Assembly (NCBI RefSeq): GCF_027942865.1
Contig: NC_134515.1
Location: forward strand, 16,221,227-16,285,226
Length of the DNA stretch: 64,000 nt
Reading direction: 5' to 3'
Source: Odontesthes bonariensis
Taxonomy: Eukaryota; Chordata; Actinopteri; Atheriniformes; Atherinopsidae
Position numbers and translations under genes: made by a program. Each line of letters begins with the position of its first letter. Positions within the stretch are counted from its first letter, which is position 1. This document shows, piece by piece, positions 10,400 to 23,792 of this stretch. A model generated the notes under the pieces. That model saw only the letters and a list, made by a program, of their open reading frames with translations. It had not been told where the DNA came from and searched no databases.

Positions 10400-13300
10400 T
10401 TGGACAATGAGAAAATGCATCATGCATCCTTGGATGAACTTGTTTGGTTTCTCCAATGCTACATTGATTAAAATGTTTGTGCATTACTTATATGTGTGGG
10501 TGTTTTTCTGCTTTGCCATAAGGCTGACAATATGTATTTCATCTGTATCTGTAAATGGAAATGAGAGCACAGAGCAAGGTTGTCTTACAACTTTACATTC
10601 GGCTAGATCATCTTTCCCCATGCCTTTTCTGCTCAATCTCAACAGCAAATATGTAATAATTAAGTTGGGTCACTTTTAAATGTACTAGTGTCACAAATCT
10701 GTAGGTGCAAATAGTGAGATGGAAATGCAAAATGTCTGATACATTTTTTTTTTTAAATTTGCCCTCTATTAAGTCGTGTACATGTAAACTTCACTGAGTA
10801 CATCATTCAATTAAAACCTAAGCAATACTGTACACTTTTAACCATAATCATTCATGAGACTGGGTGGGAAGCAGAATTGTGCAGTATCTGGCCTTGATGA
10901 GTCTCAAAGTCCATGCTCTTGCACAAAGATACACAGATTTGCACCTCCTGCCACTACTTCCTTTCTGCTTGTAAGCATTTGTGGCCAAATGAGCATCTGG
11001 AAAGTGGGCACATTTCTGTATAAACACTTATTGTCACAAATTTCAAAACTTCAGCTGCATCTTTGTTGGATTGATATTAAACGAAACGATTGTTTTTGGA
11101 TTACAGCATCTCTGCATTAGATAAACTTATGAATATGTGCCCTTCCTGCATGTTTACACTTTAACGTGAAAATAACTAGACCAGCAGATACCTCCAGTGC
11201 CTAAGCAACCCGAAGTTGTTCACTCCCAGAAAGGCCAGTGAATCATGCCTATAAAGGTCATTCATCAATGTGACCTCTTTATGACTGACAACATCATTCC
11301 ACCTTAGGTCTGAAATATTGAGCAGTTGAGCAGAACTGCTCAATATGCTTGAGCAGTAGTAAATATCTGCTTTTTTTGCTCTTTGAGTGTGGACCATTTT
11401 ATTCATATTTTTACCAATTAACAAAACTGTTGCAATTCACATTTTCTGGAATATATTAACGATACATGCCTTAGCTTAATTGATAGACAAATTCATACAT
11501 ATCCTACGCTATTCTATTGGGTCAGTAACAGGGTCTTGAACTAACCTCCCAAGGATTAGCAGTGCCGGACCTTTTAATTGTTCCCTGAACAGCACATGCA
11601 AGCAATAATCTACAAAATGAACCAAAGGAGCTTTAATAACCAACATATAGAACAAAAAAAAAAAAAAATTGGTGCTTTTTGCACAATTGAATATGTTTAG
11701 GATCTCCAAAAGTTAGAATGTTTGAAGTAAATTTGTAGTAGAAATTAAACAACTGAGTTGCTCTTGGACTCACTGGGCACCAAAGTTTAGGAGGTTACTT
11801 TGGAACCCAGTGATGATGTTCCTCCACCCCATGGACATCAACTCTTCCTTCTCTTCATGCCAACATCATGGTTTGAGACTGATCTTTCTTGGTTCAGGGT
11901 GATCAATCTCTGATGGTCCTGTGGCAGCGGATGAATCACTCATGGAATCCTTATGGATCATGGAGTCGTTATAAAAGAAATCTTTTCCTTCACACTTTGC
12001 TACTTTGTTCGTTCTCTTGTTGAATAGCGCCCAACCTCTTCAAGGCCATACCTCTACAGAAAAGCAGATTTAGTCTGTCCTTATATGGAAAAAATGACAT
12101 CTATGTCTGAAGAAATCTACAGTCTCATCTTCTCGAACACCTGACTCTACTGGCTTTCGGTAAAGTCAGTAACATGGACACTCACATACGTTTTCCAGGC
12201 TTGGTTTGTTCAATCAAGATCAGAAGTAAAACTTTATTTATGTTATCAGTTTAATCACAGCGACAAAGATGACGACCACATGCCTCTTTATGGGGGATTA
12301 AAGTTCTGATAAATTAAGGGTTCAGAACCTTTTTTGTTGGCCATTTGCTTGAAAAACAAACAGCTTGCAGCTACCCAAATTTTCCCAATATGTGGAGTGC
12401 CGATTTAACTGTTGGGTTTGTTTTCTCTCAGTCTGGCAGAATTGGGAACATGTTTGTCTACACTAAAGTGGGAACTACGTAGGAAGTCAGTCATGTTTTA
12501 GCTCAGATGTGATTTATCACTGCCAGAAAACAGAACATAAATGTTTGTCACTTTATTAAAAATGCGATTATACTAAAGCTGAGTCACAGCAACTGTATAG
12601 ACTGTAACATTTCACATGCTAATCTCTCAGAATTAAGTTTAGAAGAGCATGACAGAGCACAGTGTCCAAAAACTCCAGTTACTATAAGATGAACTGAAAC
12701 CTCATTATCTGATGAGTTATTAATGATTGGTTTATTTCAACGAGCCAAAGCATTTTTATCATGGAAACGTTCAGACGGTGGCATATAACATTCAAGCATG
12801 CATCCAAAAGTCAGTTCAAATTATGTATGGGGGCCGTTTCCTTTTTTTTTTTTAAATATCAGTAGTTCAATATAAGCAATGTCTTTGCTTAAGGATATAG
12901 TCAGCAAAAAACAAACAAAAAACAATGTTCATGTCTTGTCAATAGTTTTGTCAGGTGGGCAATAAGAATCCACAAGGGACAGTTAAAAGGTCGGACTGTT
13001 AGTGCTTTTGGAAATGCAATGTTTGGCTTTTGGAAACCTGATCACCGAGTCTTGGCTGAGGTTGTTTTTAAAAAAGAAAATGTCATTCTGACAGAGTCAC
13101 TGTGACTTAATGTGCCATTATATCTTATCTCACTTGGTGGGGAGATGGCAAACAGCAGGTCAGAAGCACAGAGGAAGAGTAAAGGGAACAATCTTTCTGC
13201 ATAGGCTGAAACATGAGTGGAGATAAATTGGTCTCAACATAACTAGAGTAATTTACTTGTTTGAAACAGTAAAATTACGTCTCAGCAGTAAAGTTACTGT

Positions 13301-13666
13301 TTCAAAACATCCTCAAAACCATCAACCCAAAACACAGATTTAGTCACCACAGCATCTCATACAGCCTTAGTTCCTTCTACTCGTCAGAGAAATCCAAAGG
13401 TTTGACTTTCTATTGAAAGAAGACAAACATCCACTTTTTTTCTTTCTTTTTCCCCAATAAACCCAGCAGGAAATCATCCTGAATACATTAATATTGAAGA
13501 AAATGATTTGTCCTCTTCCATTTGAGGTGGGAAAAAAAACTCAAGTTGTTCTTTAAAACATTCAGTTTTTCAGTTCTTCCCTGAATATGAACTGTTCCAG
13601 TGGTTTCACCAAAAAGGAAAAGGGTTTTTTGAAGAAGAAGAAGTCAGTGGGCCCTATAATGCGAAC
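10400..13666. other. unit A spacer
   Basis: This is the 3' UTR and spacer, shared with units B, D, E, G and H. It holds a perfect 13-base-arm hairpin (11315-11327 with 11334-11346, six-base loop), a second one (13260-13272 with 13294-13306), a poly-A run near 11647, and the block 13081-13185 that also follows the older gene. The last 200 to 300 bases are probably the 3' UTR of the pigt copy on the minus strand. Short open frames here have no family match or coding signature that I recognise. Confidence 0.55.
11315..11346. repeat. conserved perfect hairpin
   Basis: Arms ATATTGAGCAGTT and AACTGCTCAATAT flank the loop GAGCAG. Identical arms occur at B 17019-17050, D 31574-31605, E 37295-37326, G 48637-48668 and H 54334-54365. 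Function unknown; it could be a small structured RNA element or chance carried along by duplication. Confidence 0.6.
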
Positions 13667-13826
13667 TCATAGCGGTGGTACACCCCTCATGTTGCGGATG
13701 ATGTTGGCTATCCGCTTCGCCAGGCCCGGTTTGGGCTCCTCTATCCGGAAGCTTCGGGTCAGTAGATTGTAGAGGGAGCCGTAGCCCACTGCCACAACAG
13801 TGCAGGTCAGGCAGATGACATTATAA
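13667..13826 (-). pseudogene. pigt: pigt last-exon fragment, unit A
   Basis: On the minus strand this encodes the C-terminus of PIG-T, the GPI transamidase subunit of the endoplasmic reticulum. It includes the membrane-segment motif [17 protein letters not shown] and the family's terminal RGVPPL before the stop at 13667-13669. Only the part from YNV onward remains, because an L2 LINE end abuts it at about 13827. The frame is open, but no other pigt exons are nearby, so this is a gene fragment. PIGT and WFDC2 are also neighbours in human 20q13, so the association reflects old synteny. Confidence 0.85.
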
Positions 13827-14296
13827 CAACTCAGAATACAACAGAGACCAGAGCGGTTTAGGCCCAAAATACATCTGTGATTTGTTCAGAGTATATAAAC
13901 CCAGCAGAGCTCTTAGATCCAAGGACTCAGGTCAGCTGGTCCAGTCCAGAGTCCAGACTAAACATGGAGAAGCAGCATTTAGCTGTTATGCTGCAAACAA
14001 GTGGAACAAACTGCCAGTGGAGATTAAACTTTCACCAAATGTAGACATTTTTAAATCCAGGTTAAAGACATTTCTTTTCTCATGTGTCTATGCATGAAAT
14101 ATCTTTTAACTTATCTAGACTGTTGCCAGTTTTTAAATTAATTTAAATGATTTTATTTGTTTCTCTTTATATTCTTTTATGTATTTTAATGCTTCTTGCA
14201 CTCCCTGCTGCCATGCTTTTATTTTATGTAAAGCACTTTGAATTGTTTGTACATGAAATGTGCGAAACAAATAAATTTGATTTGATTTGATTTGAT
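13827..14296 (+). mobile_element. L2-type LINE 3' end, unit A
   Basis: A 5'-truncated LINE. It encodes the C-terminus of the reverse-transcriptase ORF ([16 protein letters not shown], then NKLPVEIKLSPNVDIFKSRL, stop near 14095). An AT-rich 3' UTR follows, ending in TGTAAAGCACTTTGAATTG and a TTTGAT repeat. These are features of the L2 clade in fish. It joins pigt coding sequence on its left. Confidence 0.8.
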
Positions 14297-15278
14297 AGAG
14301 GCTCCACGGTAGAGTGTGCAGGAGAAAGGATTTGATGCAACATGTGACCGTGTAAAGGGTTCGTGATTTGTCAATAGACAACAGTGTCTCAAGCTAATCA
14401 TTTGCTCTCCTGGACATCATGAAAAACCTTTTACTTGGGAACTAGCAGGGGGAAATGTCCGCAATATCCTGTTGATTGACTTGTGCATATCTAAATTGTC
14501 AAGAAAAAATTCAAGGCTTCAGATAATACAGAATGTTAAAATGGCTTACATTGTTATTCCCTTTATTCTTAGCGTGACTTACGAGTCTGTCGTTTTATTC
14601 TCAGTTTTAATATAAAACCAAGGAAATCAGAGTAAACACAAAAGAAGCCATTGACATTAAAGGATACAAACAGCAGTAAACATAAAAATTTGAATACTAT
14701 TTGAAATACAAACAAAATAACGAAAAGAAATGAGATCCTTTTTTGAATAACTTTAGACCTTTAATAGACACAAGTATAAAGGAAACTATTACTGTTAAGC
14801 AGCCAACTTCAGTGTATTAAGACAGAAAAAAACACATTCAGCAGTAGTTGCAAAAAGGTGAAAAGAAAGACAAACATGTTATAAGCGCTCCACACTCAGC
14901 GGATTATCTGATGACAGGTGAGGGTTTCGGGATTATAAAAGATGCATACAATACATCTTTTGAAAAAATGAGCTCTTTAATGGTCATGTTAACAAAGAAA
15001 ACAAGTTACAGCTCAAAATTAATTATCACAACTTTCTCATTTCAACAATAAAAAAATCTTTTTCTTGTGCAACGAAGAACATTTTATAAAATGCAACTGT
15101 ACCAGTAAAAACAGCAAGAGGGCATCTGTTGTCACATCTTCCCAGAGATCTCGGGAGAATGTAACTAAACAGGCACAAGGGCCCAGCATCCTCTGTGCTG
15201 CTCAGCCTGAGGTTGGTGTAGTGGTATATTTGTCCCAACACGAGTACACGACCGCATTTTTGTCTGCAAAAGATATCC

Positions 15279-16104
15279 ATGGAGACATACTGGTCAACAT
15301 TAGGTGCACTGTTTTTATTATTTGGTGTATTCAGGGACTCTTCTGCAGGTTTCTCTGAAGAACCTGGTATGCTAATTTTGTTCTACATATACACGTGTTT
15401 AATGTATAATATACCGTGTTTGCTGTTTCCATCTAAAAATGCACATTTGTTTATTCAACTGAGTTAATAATCAGGCAGTTTAGTTCATGTTAAACCAGCT
15501 TATTTTCATGTGAGTGTCTGTCAAAATGGACCTGCCTGTGTGCCTCCTGTTATCAGTAAGACTAAGAATGTTCACTCGAGAATATGTTAAATCTTCCCAG
15601 GGAATGAGGAGATGTAGAGCTCAAGCCTGGACAGTTTATCAATGAGCAACAAACAATGTCATTTACTCACAAGACATACTTTCTGTCTGAAATGTTAACT
15701 TCTACTGCTGTTCTACAAGGCTTTGCATGTATTTCTTTCATTTTTCCCTTAGCAGAGATGCAGTGTCCCTTCCTACCTCTGCCCATCACTCATTGTGGTA
15801 TACTTTGCTATCATGACTTTGACTGTCCAAGTGGTCAGAAGTGCTGCTCCTTTGGGTGTGGTGTACAGTGCACTGAACCAATATTAGGTAAGATATAATC
15901 AAACTGGCAACACCCCCAGATTCTCTCCCTATACTCCTACCAGAACATTTAGCAATTTAGTGCTTTCTGACAGTGAAACCAGGTGGCTGTGGTCCCAGCT
16001 CCCCAGTTGCTCATGGGAGGTCCTGCTCTCACGATGGCGATTGTCCAGGACGCCTGAAGTGCTGTATGTCAATCTACGGTCCTAAATGCAAAAACCCTCG
16101 ATGA
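15279..16104 (+). CDS. unit B secreted two-WAP protein
   Basis: Exons at 15279-15366, 15756-15887 and 15974-16104 give 116 residues. The first WAP has all eight cysteines but a hydrophobic first loop, CPFLPLPITHC, quite unlike the unit A loop. Compared by eye with unit A, the 132-base exon differs at about a dozen positions, most of them changing the residue, whereas the following 86-base intron differs at one. The last domain has the six-Cys pattern with CCMSIY where Cys7 would be. Signal peptide identical to unit A apart from the last residues. Relic exon at 15506-15555. Confidence 0.86.
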
Positions 16105-19100
16105 TTGGACAATGAGAAAATGCATCATGCATCCTTGGATGAACTTGTTTGGTTTCTCCAATGCTACATTGATTAAAATGTTTGTGCATTACTTATATGT
16201 GTGGGTGTTTTTCTGCTTTGCCATATGGCTGACAATATGTATTTCATCTGTATCTGTAAATGGAAATGAGAGCACAGAGCAAGGTTGTCTTACAACTTTA
16301 CATTCGGCTAGATCATCTTTCCCCATGCCTTTTCTGCTCAGTCTCAACAGCAAATATGTAATAATTAAGTTGGGTCACTTTTAAATGTACTAGTGTCACA
16401 AATCTGTAGGTGCAAATAGTGAGATGGAAATGCAAAATGTCTGATACATTTTTTTTTTAAATTTGCCCTCTATTAAGTCGTGTACATGTAAACTTCACTG
16501 AGTACATCATTCAATTAAATCCCAAGCAATACTGTACACTTTTAACCATAATCACTCATGAGACTGGGTGGGAAGCAGAATTGTGCAGTATCTGGCCTTG
16601 ATGAGTCTCAAAGTGCATGCTCTTGCACAAAGATACACAGATTTGCACCTCCTGCCACTACTTCCTTTCTGCTTGTAAGCATTTGTGGCCAAATGAGCAT
16701 CTGGAAAGTGTGCACATTTCTGTATAAACACTTATTGTCACAAATTTCAAAACTTCAGCTGCATCTTTGTTGGATTGATATTAAACGAAACGATTGTTTT
16801 TGGATTACAGCATCTCTGCATTAGATAAACTTATGAATATGTGCCCTTCCTGCATGTTTACACTTTAACGTGAAAATAACTAGACCAGCAGAAACCTCCA
16901 GTGCCTAAGCAACACGAAGTTGTTCACTCCCAGAAAGGCCAGTGAATCATGCCTATAAAGGTCATTCATCAATGTGACCTCTTTATGACTGACAACATCA
17001 TTCCACCTTAGGTCTGAAATATTGAGCAGTTGAGCAGAACTGCTCAATATGCTTGAGCAGTAGTGAATATCTGCTTTTTTTGCTCTTTGAGTGTGGAGCA
17101 TTTTATTCATATTTTTACTAATTAACAAAACTGTTGCAATTCACATTTTCTGGAATATATTAACGATACATGCAATGCCTTAGCTTATTTGATAGACAAA
17201 TTCATACATATCCTACGCTATTCTATTGGGTCAGTAACAGGGTCTTGAACTAACCTCCCAAGGATTAGCAGTGCCGGACCTTTCAATTATTCCCTGAACA
17301 GCACATGCAAGCAATAATCTACAAAATGAACCAAAGGAGCTTTAATAACCAACATATAGAACAAAAAAAAAAAAAAAATTGGTGCTTTTTGCACAATTGA
17401 ATATGTTTAGGATCTCCAAAAGTTAGAATGTTTGAAGTAAATTTGTAGTAGAAATTAAACAACTGAGTTGCTCTTGGACTCACTGGGCACCAAACTTTAG
17501 GAGGTTACTTTGGAACCCAGTGATGATGTTCCTCCACCCCATGGACATCAACTCTTCCTTCTCTTCATGCCAACATCAAGGTTTGAGACTGATCTTTCTT
17601 GGTTCAGGGTGATCAATCTCTGATGGTCCTGTGGCAGCGGATGAATCACTCATGGAATCCTTATGGATCATGGAGTCGTTATAAAAGAAATCTTTTCCTT
17701 CACACTTTGCTACTTTGTTCGTTCTCTTGTTGAATAGCGCCCAACCTCTTCAAGGCCATGCCTCTACAGAAAAGCAGATTTAGTCTGTCCTTATATGGAA
17801 AAAATGACATCTATGTCTGAAGAAATCTACAGTCTCATCTTCTCGAACACCTGACTCTACGTGGCTTTCGGTAAAGTCAGTAACATGGACACTCACATAC
17901 GTTTTCCAGGCTCGGTTTGTTCAATCAAGATCAGAAGTAAAACTATATTTATGTTATCAGTTTAATCACAGCGACAAAGATGACGACCACATACCTCTTT
18001 ATGGGGGATTAAAGTTCTGATAAATTAAGGGTTCAGAACCTTTTTTGTTGCCCATTTGCTTGAAAAACAAACAGCTTGCAGCTACCCAAATTTTCCCAAT
18101 ATGTGGAGTGCCGATTTAACTGTTGGGTTTGTTTTCTCTCAGTATGGCAGAATTGGGAACATGTTTGTCTACACTAAAGTGTGAACTACGTAGGAAGTCA
18201 GTCATGTTTTAGCTCAGATGTGATTTATCACTGCCAGAAAACAGAACATAAATGTTTGTCAGTTCATTAAAAATGCGATTATCCTAAAGCTGAGTCACAG
18301 GAACTGTATAGACTGTAATATTTCACATGCTACTCTCTCAGAATTAAGTTTAGAAGAGAGCATGACAGAGCACAGTGTCCAAAAACTCCAGTTACTATAA
18401 GATGAACTGAAACCTCATTAACTGATGAGTTATTAATGATTGGTATATTTCAACGAGCCAAAGCATTTTTATTATGGAAACGTTCAGACGGTGGCATATA
18501 ACATTCAAGCATGCATCCAAAAGTCAGTTCAAATTATGTATGGGGGCCGTTTCCTTTTTTAAAAAAAAATGTGAGTAGTTTAAAATAAGCAATGTCTTTG
18601 CTTAAAGATATGGTCAGCAAAAAACAAACAAAAAACAATGTTCATGTCTTGTCAATAGTTTTGTCAGGTGGGCAATAAGAATCCACAAGGGACAGTTAAA
18701 AGGTCGGACTGTTAGTGCTTTTGGAAATGCAATGTTTGGCTTTTGGAAACCTGATCACCGAGTCTTGGCTGAGGCTGTTTTTACAAAAAAAAAATGTCAT
18801 TCTGACAGAGTCACTGTGACTTAATGTGCCATTTTATCTTATCTCACTTGGTGGGGAGATGGCAAACAGCAGGTCAGAAGCACAGAGGAAGAGTAAAGGG
18901 AAGAATCTTTCTGCATGGGCTGAAACATGAGTGGAGATAAATTGGTCTCAACATAACTAGAGTAATTTACTTGTTTGAAACAGTAAAATTACGTCTCAGC
19001 AGTAAAGTTACTGTTTCAAAACATCCTCAAAACCATCAACCCAAAACACAGATTTAGTCACCACAGCATCTCATACAGCCTTAGTTCCTTCTACTCGTCA

Positions 19101-19385
19101 GAGAAATCCAAAGGTTTGACTTTCTATCGAAAGAAGACAAACATCCACTTTTTTTCTTTCTTTTTCCCCAATAAACCCAGCAGGAAATCATCCTGAACAC
19201 ATTAATATTGAAGAAAATGATTTGTCCTCTTCCATTTGAGGTGGAAAAAAAAAAACCTGAAGTTGTTCTTTAAAACATTCAGTTTTTCAGTTCTTCCCTG
19301 AATATGAACTGTTCTCCAGTGGTTTCACCAAAAAGGAAAAGTGTTTTTTTTTGAAGAAGAAGTCAGTGGGCCCTATTATGCGAAC
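16105..19385. other. unit B spacer
   Basis: Nearly the same as the unit A spacer, with the hairpin at 17019-17050 and no supported gene. Confidence 0.55.
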
Positions 19386-19545
19386 TCATAGCGGTGGCAC
19401 ACCCCTCATCTTGCGGATGATGTTGGCTATCCGCTTCGCCAGGCCCGGGTTGGGCTCTTCTATCTGGAAGCTTCGGGTCAGTAGATTGTAGAGGGAGCCG
19501 TAGCCCACTGCCACAACAGTGCAGGTCAGGCAGATGACATTATAA
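19386..19545 (-). pseudogene. pigt: pigt last-exon fragment, unit B
   Basis: Same fragment as in unit A, reading from YNVICL to RGVPPL on the minus strand, with the sequence [13 protein letters not shown] in place of [13 protein letters not shown]. It breaks off at the same L2 junction. Confidence 0.83.
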
Positions 19546-20008
19546 CAACTCAGAATACAACAGAGACCAGAGCGGTTTAGGCCCAAAATACATCTGTGAT
19601 ATGTTCAGAGTATATAAACCCAGCAGAGCTCTTAGATCCAAGGACTCAGGTCAGCTGGTCCAGTCCAGAGTCCAGACTAAACATGGAGAAGCAGCATTTA
19701 GCTGTTATGCTGCAAACAAGTGGAAACTGCCAGTGGAGATTAAACTTTCACCAAATGTAGACATTTTTAAATCCAGGTTAAAGACATTTCTTTTCTCATG
19801 TGTCTATGCATGAAATATCTTTTAACTTATCTAGACTGTTGCCAGTTTTTAAATTAATTTAAATGATTTTATTTGTTTCTCTTTATATTCTTTTATGTAT
19901 TTTTAATGCTTCTTGCACTCCGTGCTGCCATGCTTTTATTTTATGTAAAGCACTTTGAATTGTTTGTACATGAAATGTGCGATACAAATAAATTTGATTT
20001 GATTTGAT
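19546..20008 (+). mobile_element. L2-type LINE 3' end, unit B
   Basis: Copy of the unit A insertion with the same junction. The short ORF C-terminus has one codon fewer at the NKWK position. The tail is two TTTGAT repeats, one fewer than unit A. Confidence 0.78.
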
Positions 20009-20994
20009 AGAGGCTCCACGGTAGAGTGTGCAGGAGAAAGGATTTGATGCAATATGTGACCGTGTAAAGGGTTCGTGATTTGTCAATAGACAATAGTGTC
20101 TCAAGCTAATCATTTGCTCTCCTGGACATCATGAAAAACCTTTTACTTGGGAACTAGCAGGGGGAAATGTCCACAATATCCTGTTGATTGACTTGTGCAT
20201 ATCTAAATTGTCAAGAAAAATTTCAAGGCTTCAGATAATACAGTATGTTAAAATGGCTTACATTGTTATTCCCTCTATTCTTAGCGTGACTTACGAGTCT
20301 GTCGTCGTTTTATTTTCAGTTTTAATATAAAACCAAGGAAATCAGAGTAAACACAAAAGAAGCCATTGACATTAAAGGATACAAACATCAGTAAACATAA
20401 AAATTTGAATACTATTTGAAATACAAACAAGATAAAGAAAATAAATGAGATCCTTTTTTGAATAACTTTGGACCTTTAATAGACACAAGTATAAAGGAAA
20501 CTATTAGTGTTAAGCAGCCAACTTCAATGTATTAAGACAGAAAAAAACACATTCAGCAGTAGTTGCAAAAAGGTGAAAAGAAAGACGAACATGTTATAAG
20601 CGCTCTACACTCAGCGGATTATCTGATGACAGGTGAGGGTTTCAGGATTATAAAAGATGCATACAATACATCTTTTGAAAAAATTTAGCTCTTTAATGGT
20701 CATCTTAACAAAGAAAACAAGTTACAGCTCAAAATTAATTATCACAACTTTCTCATTTCAACAATAAAAAAATCTTTTTCTTGTGCAACGAAGAACATTT
20801 TATAAAATGCAACTGTACCAGTAAAAACAGGAAGAGGGCATCTGTTGTCACATCTTCCCAGAGATCTCGGGAGAATGTAACTAAACAGGCACAAGGGCCC
20901 AGAATCCTCTGTGCTGCTCAGCCTGAGGTTGGTGTAGTGGTATATTTGTCCCAACACGAGTACACGAACGCATTTTTGTCTGCAAAAGATAACC

Positions 20995-21817
20995 ATGGAG
21001 ACATACTGGTCTACATTAGGTGCACTGTTTTTATTATTTGGTGTATTCAGGGACTCTTCTGCAGGTTTCTCTGGAGAACCTGGTATGCTAATTTTGTTCT
21101 ACATATACACGTGTTTAATGTATAATATACCGTGTTTGCTATTTCCATCTAAAAGTGCACATTTGTTTATTCAACCGAGTTAAAAATCAGGCAGTTTAGT
21201 TCATGTTAAACCAGCTTATTTTCATGTGAGTGTCTGTCAAAATGGACCTGCCTGTGTGCCTCCTGTTATCAGTAAGACTAAGAATGTTCACTCGAGAATA
21301 TGTTAAATCTTCCCAGGGAATGAGGAGATGTAGAGCTCAAGCCTGGACAGTTTATCAATGAGCAACAAACAATGTCATTAACTCACAAGACATACTTTCT
21401 GTCTGAAATGTTAACTTCTACTGCTGTTCTACAAGGCTTTGCATGTATTTCTTTCATTTTCCCCTAAGCAGAGATGCAGTGTCCTGTCCCAGATGGGCCC
21501 AGTCATTGTGGTATATTTTGCTCTCATGACAGTGACTGTCCAGGTGGTCAGAAGTGCTGCTCCATTGGGTGTGGTGTAGACTGCACTGTACCAATATTAG
21601 GTAAGATATAATCAAACTGGCAACACCCCCAGATTCTCTCCCTATACTCCTACCAGAACATTTAGCAATTTAGTGCTTTCTGACAGTGAAACCAGGTGGC
21701 TGTGGTCCCAGCTTCTACGTTGCTTATGGGAGGTCCTGCTCTCATGATGGTGATTGTCCAGGAGAACAGAAGTGCTGCAAGTCAATCTACGGTCTGAAAT
21801 GCAAATACCCTCAATAA
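20995..21817 (+). CDS. unit C secreted two-WAP protein
   Basis: Exons at 20995-21082, 21472-21600 and 21687-21817 give 115 residues. The first WAP has a one-residue shorter first loop, CPVPDGPSHC, and CSHDSDC between cysteines 3 and 4. It is of the same type as units G and I. The last domain is the second version found in the array ([24 protein letters not shown]), again without Cys2 and Cys7. The gene looks intact. The BEL/Pao fragment starts 660 bases after the stop, so the normal distal spacer and the pigt piece are absent from this unit. Confidence 0.86.
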
Positions 21818-22476
21818 CTGGACAATGAGAAAATGCAACATGCATCCTTGGATGAACTTGTTTGGTTTCTCCAATGCTACATTGATTAAAATGTTTGTGC
21901 ATTACTTATATGTGTGTGGGTGTTTTTCTACTTTGCCATATGGCTGATAATATGTATTTCATCTGTATCTGTAAATGGAAATGAGAGCACAGAGCAAGGT
22001 TGTCTTACAACTTTACATTCGGCTTGATCATCTTTCCCCATGCCTTTTCTGCTCAGTCTCAACAGCAAATATGTAATAATTAAGTTGGGTCACTTTTAAA
22101 TGTACTAGTGTCACAAATCTGTAGGTGCAAATAGTGAGATGGAAATGCAAAATGTCTCATACTTTTTTTTTTTTTTAATTTGCCCTCTATTAAGTCGTGT
22201 ACATGTAAACTTCACTGAGTATATCATTCAATTAAAACCCAAGCAATACATACACTTTTAACCATAATCATTCATGGGACTGGGTGGGAAGCAGAATCGT
22301 GCAGTATCTGGCCTTGATGAGTCTCAAAGTGCATGCTCTTGCACAAAGATACACAGATTTGCACCTCCTGCCACTACTTCCTTTCTGCTTTTAAGCATTT
22401 GTGGCCAAATGAGCATCTGGAAAGTGGGCACATTTCTGTATAAACACTTATTGTCACAAATTTCAAAACTTCAGCT

Positions 22477-23429
22477 TCAAAGATAACTTCAAATGATCAT
22501 ACCACGCTGCTGTGTGCCTGCTGACTTTGGAAAAGTGGTAAAAAGGGAGCGACATCACTTCTCAGACGCAAGCACACAAGGTTATGGCCAGTGCTCGTAC
22601 TTGAGACATGTAAATGAGGCTGGAGATGTTCATCGTACTCTGATCATGGGAAAATCCAGAGTAACTCCAATTAAGGTGACGACTATTCCCAGGCAACAGT
22701 TGACAGCTGCCGTTGTGTCAGTTGCAGCAAGCAACACCTTGAAAGAGGAACTTGGATTGGCAGACATTGATGAATATTTCTGGACCTATTCCAAAGTGGT
22801 TCTGGGATATGTAAATAATGAGGCACGTCGTTTCCACACATTCGTGTCAAACCGGATACAGAAAATACATCTGAGTACAACTCCTTAGCAGTGGAGATAC
22901 GTCTCTACTAATGAGAACCCTGCAGACCTTGCGTCAAGATGTTCAACTGCAAATGAGATTCTCACATCCAACTGGCTCACAGGACCTCAGTTTCTATGGA
23001 AGAAGGAGCTACAACCAGCTGTAGATGTCATCACAGAAATGCAGATCGGAGATCCTGAAGTCAAAAGGATCCAGACACTAAACACACAAACAGTAGAGAA
23101 AATGAGGCTTATAGATCGACTTTCAAAGTTTTCTTCATGGTCAAAAGTCACTCTGTTGCTCGTCTCATCCGTTGTGCTAGAGGAGATAAGTCAACAGATC
23201 TTAGCAGAGTACAAGAACGAGAGGATGCACAGTGTGTCATTATAAAAGACTTACAGAGACAAGTGTACTCAGAAGAGATACGGTTGCTGAGTAAGAAGAC
23301 TCAACTTTCTCCTCAGAGCAAACTTTACAAGATGGATGCCTTTCTTGATCAGGATGGACTCCTCAGGGTGGGAGGAAGACTGAAAAATGCATCTCTCCCT
23401 ACCACAGTCAAGCATCCAGTGATAATCCC
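22477..23429 (+). mobile_element. BEL/Pao element fragment, left part (unit C)
   Basis: Encodes pieces resembling the RNase H region and the zinc-binding start of the integrase of BEL/Pao LTR elements (for example FSDASTQGYGQ and NPADLASR). It is a broken fossil fragment with no LTR of its own visible. The junction with unit DNA at about 22477 is the same as in unit I (59777), so both came from one event spread by duplication. A second element interrupts it after 23429. Confidence 0.8.
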
Positions 23430-23792
23430 TGTGTTGTCCTCACTGCAGTGTATTAACTGAAGCTATCCAACAAGTTAAAATCTGATGCAATAACCAGGAG
23501 TCTGTACTGTAGTTAACATTTCACTGTTGTTTACTTGAAGAATCCAGCATCACATGGCAGAGTGAAAATTGCAACAAACAAAGTTTGACTGTTTTTAACA
23601 TAAAGTTTAGCTTGACATGAAGTCTCATGAAATATCCTTGTAAGTACATGTAAATAAAAACGATCTTTTAAACCTATTTATTACCTTCTCTTTCAACTTT
23701 ATACTTAACTTAATCCATTAATTATTTAACTTGAATAATGAAATTTAGTTACGACTTTACTTCTAGCATCGTTCACGGTCAGGAATACTTAA

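Noticed and set aside
10407-10679. A 90-codon frame after the unit A stop, repeated in other units
   Set aside because: It lies in the 3' UTR, is interrupted in several units, and has no protein features beyond chance.
11176-11424. An 82-codon minus-strand frame in the spacer of six units
   Set aside because: It spans the conserved hairpin, has no recognisable domain, and persists only because the units are young.
13882-14097. A 71-codon plus-strand frame after the pigt fragment
   Set aside because: It is the C-terminus of the L2 LINE ORF, not a host gene.
14297-14397. Possible homology of the 100 bases after the L2 tail to the missing part of the pigt exon (both contain AGAGGCTCC)
   Set aside because: Only nine bases match exactly. 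The segment instead matches the array's left flank at 8590-8690.
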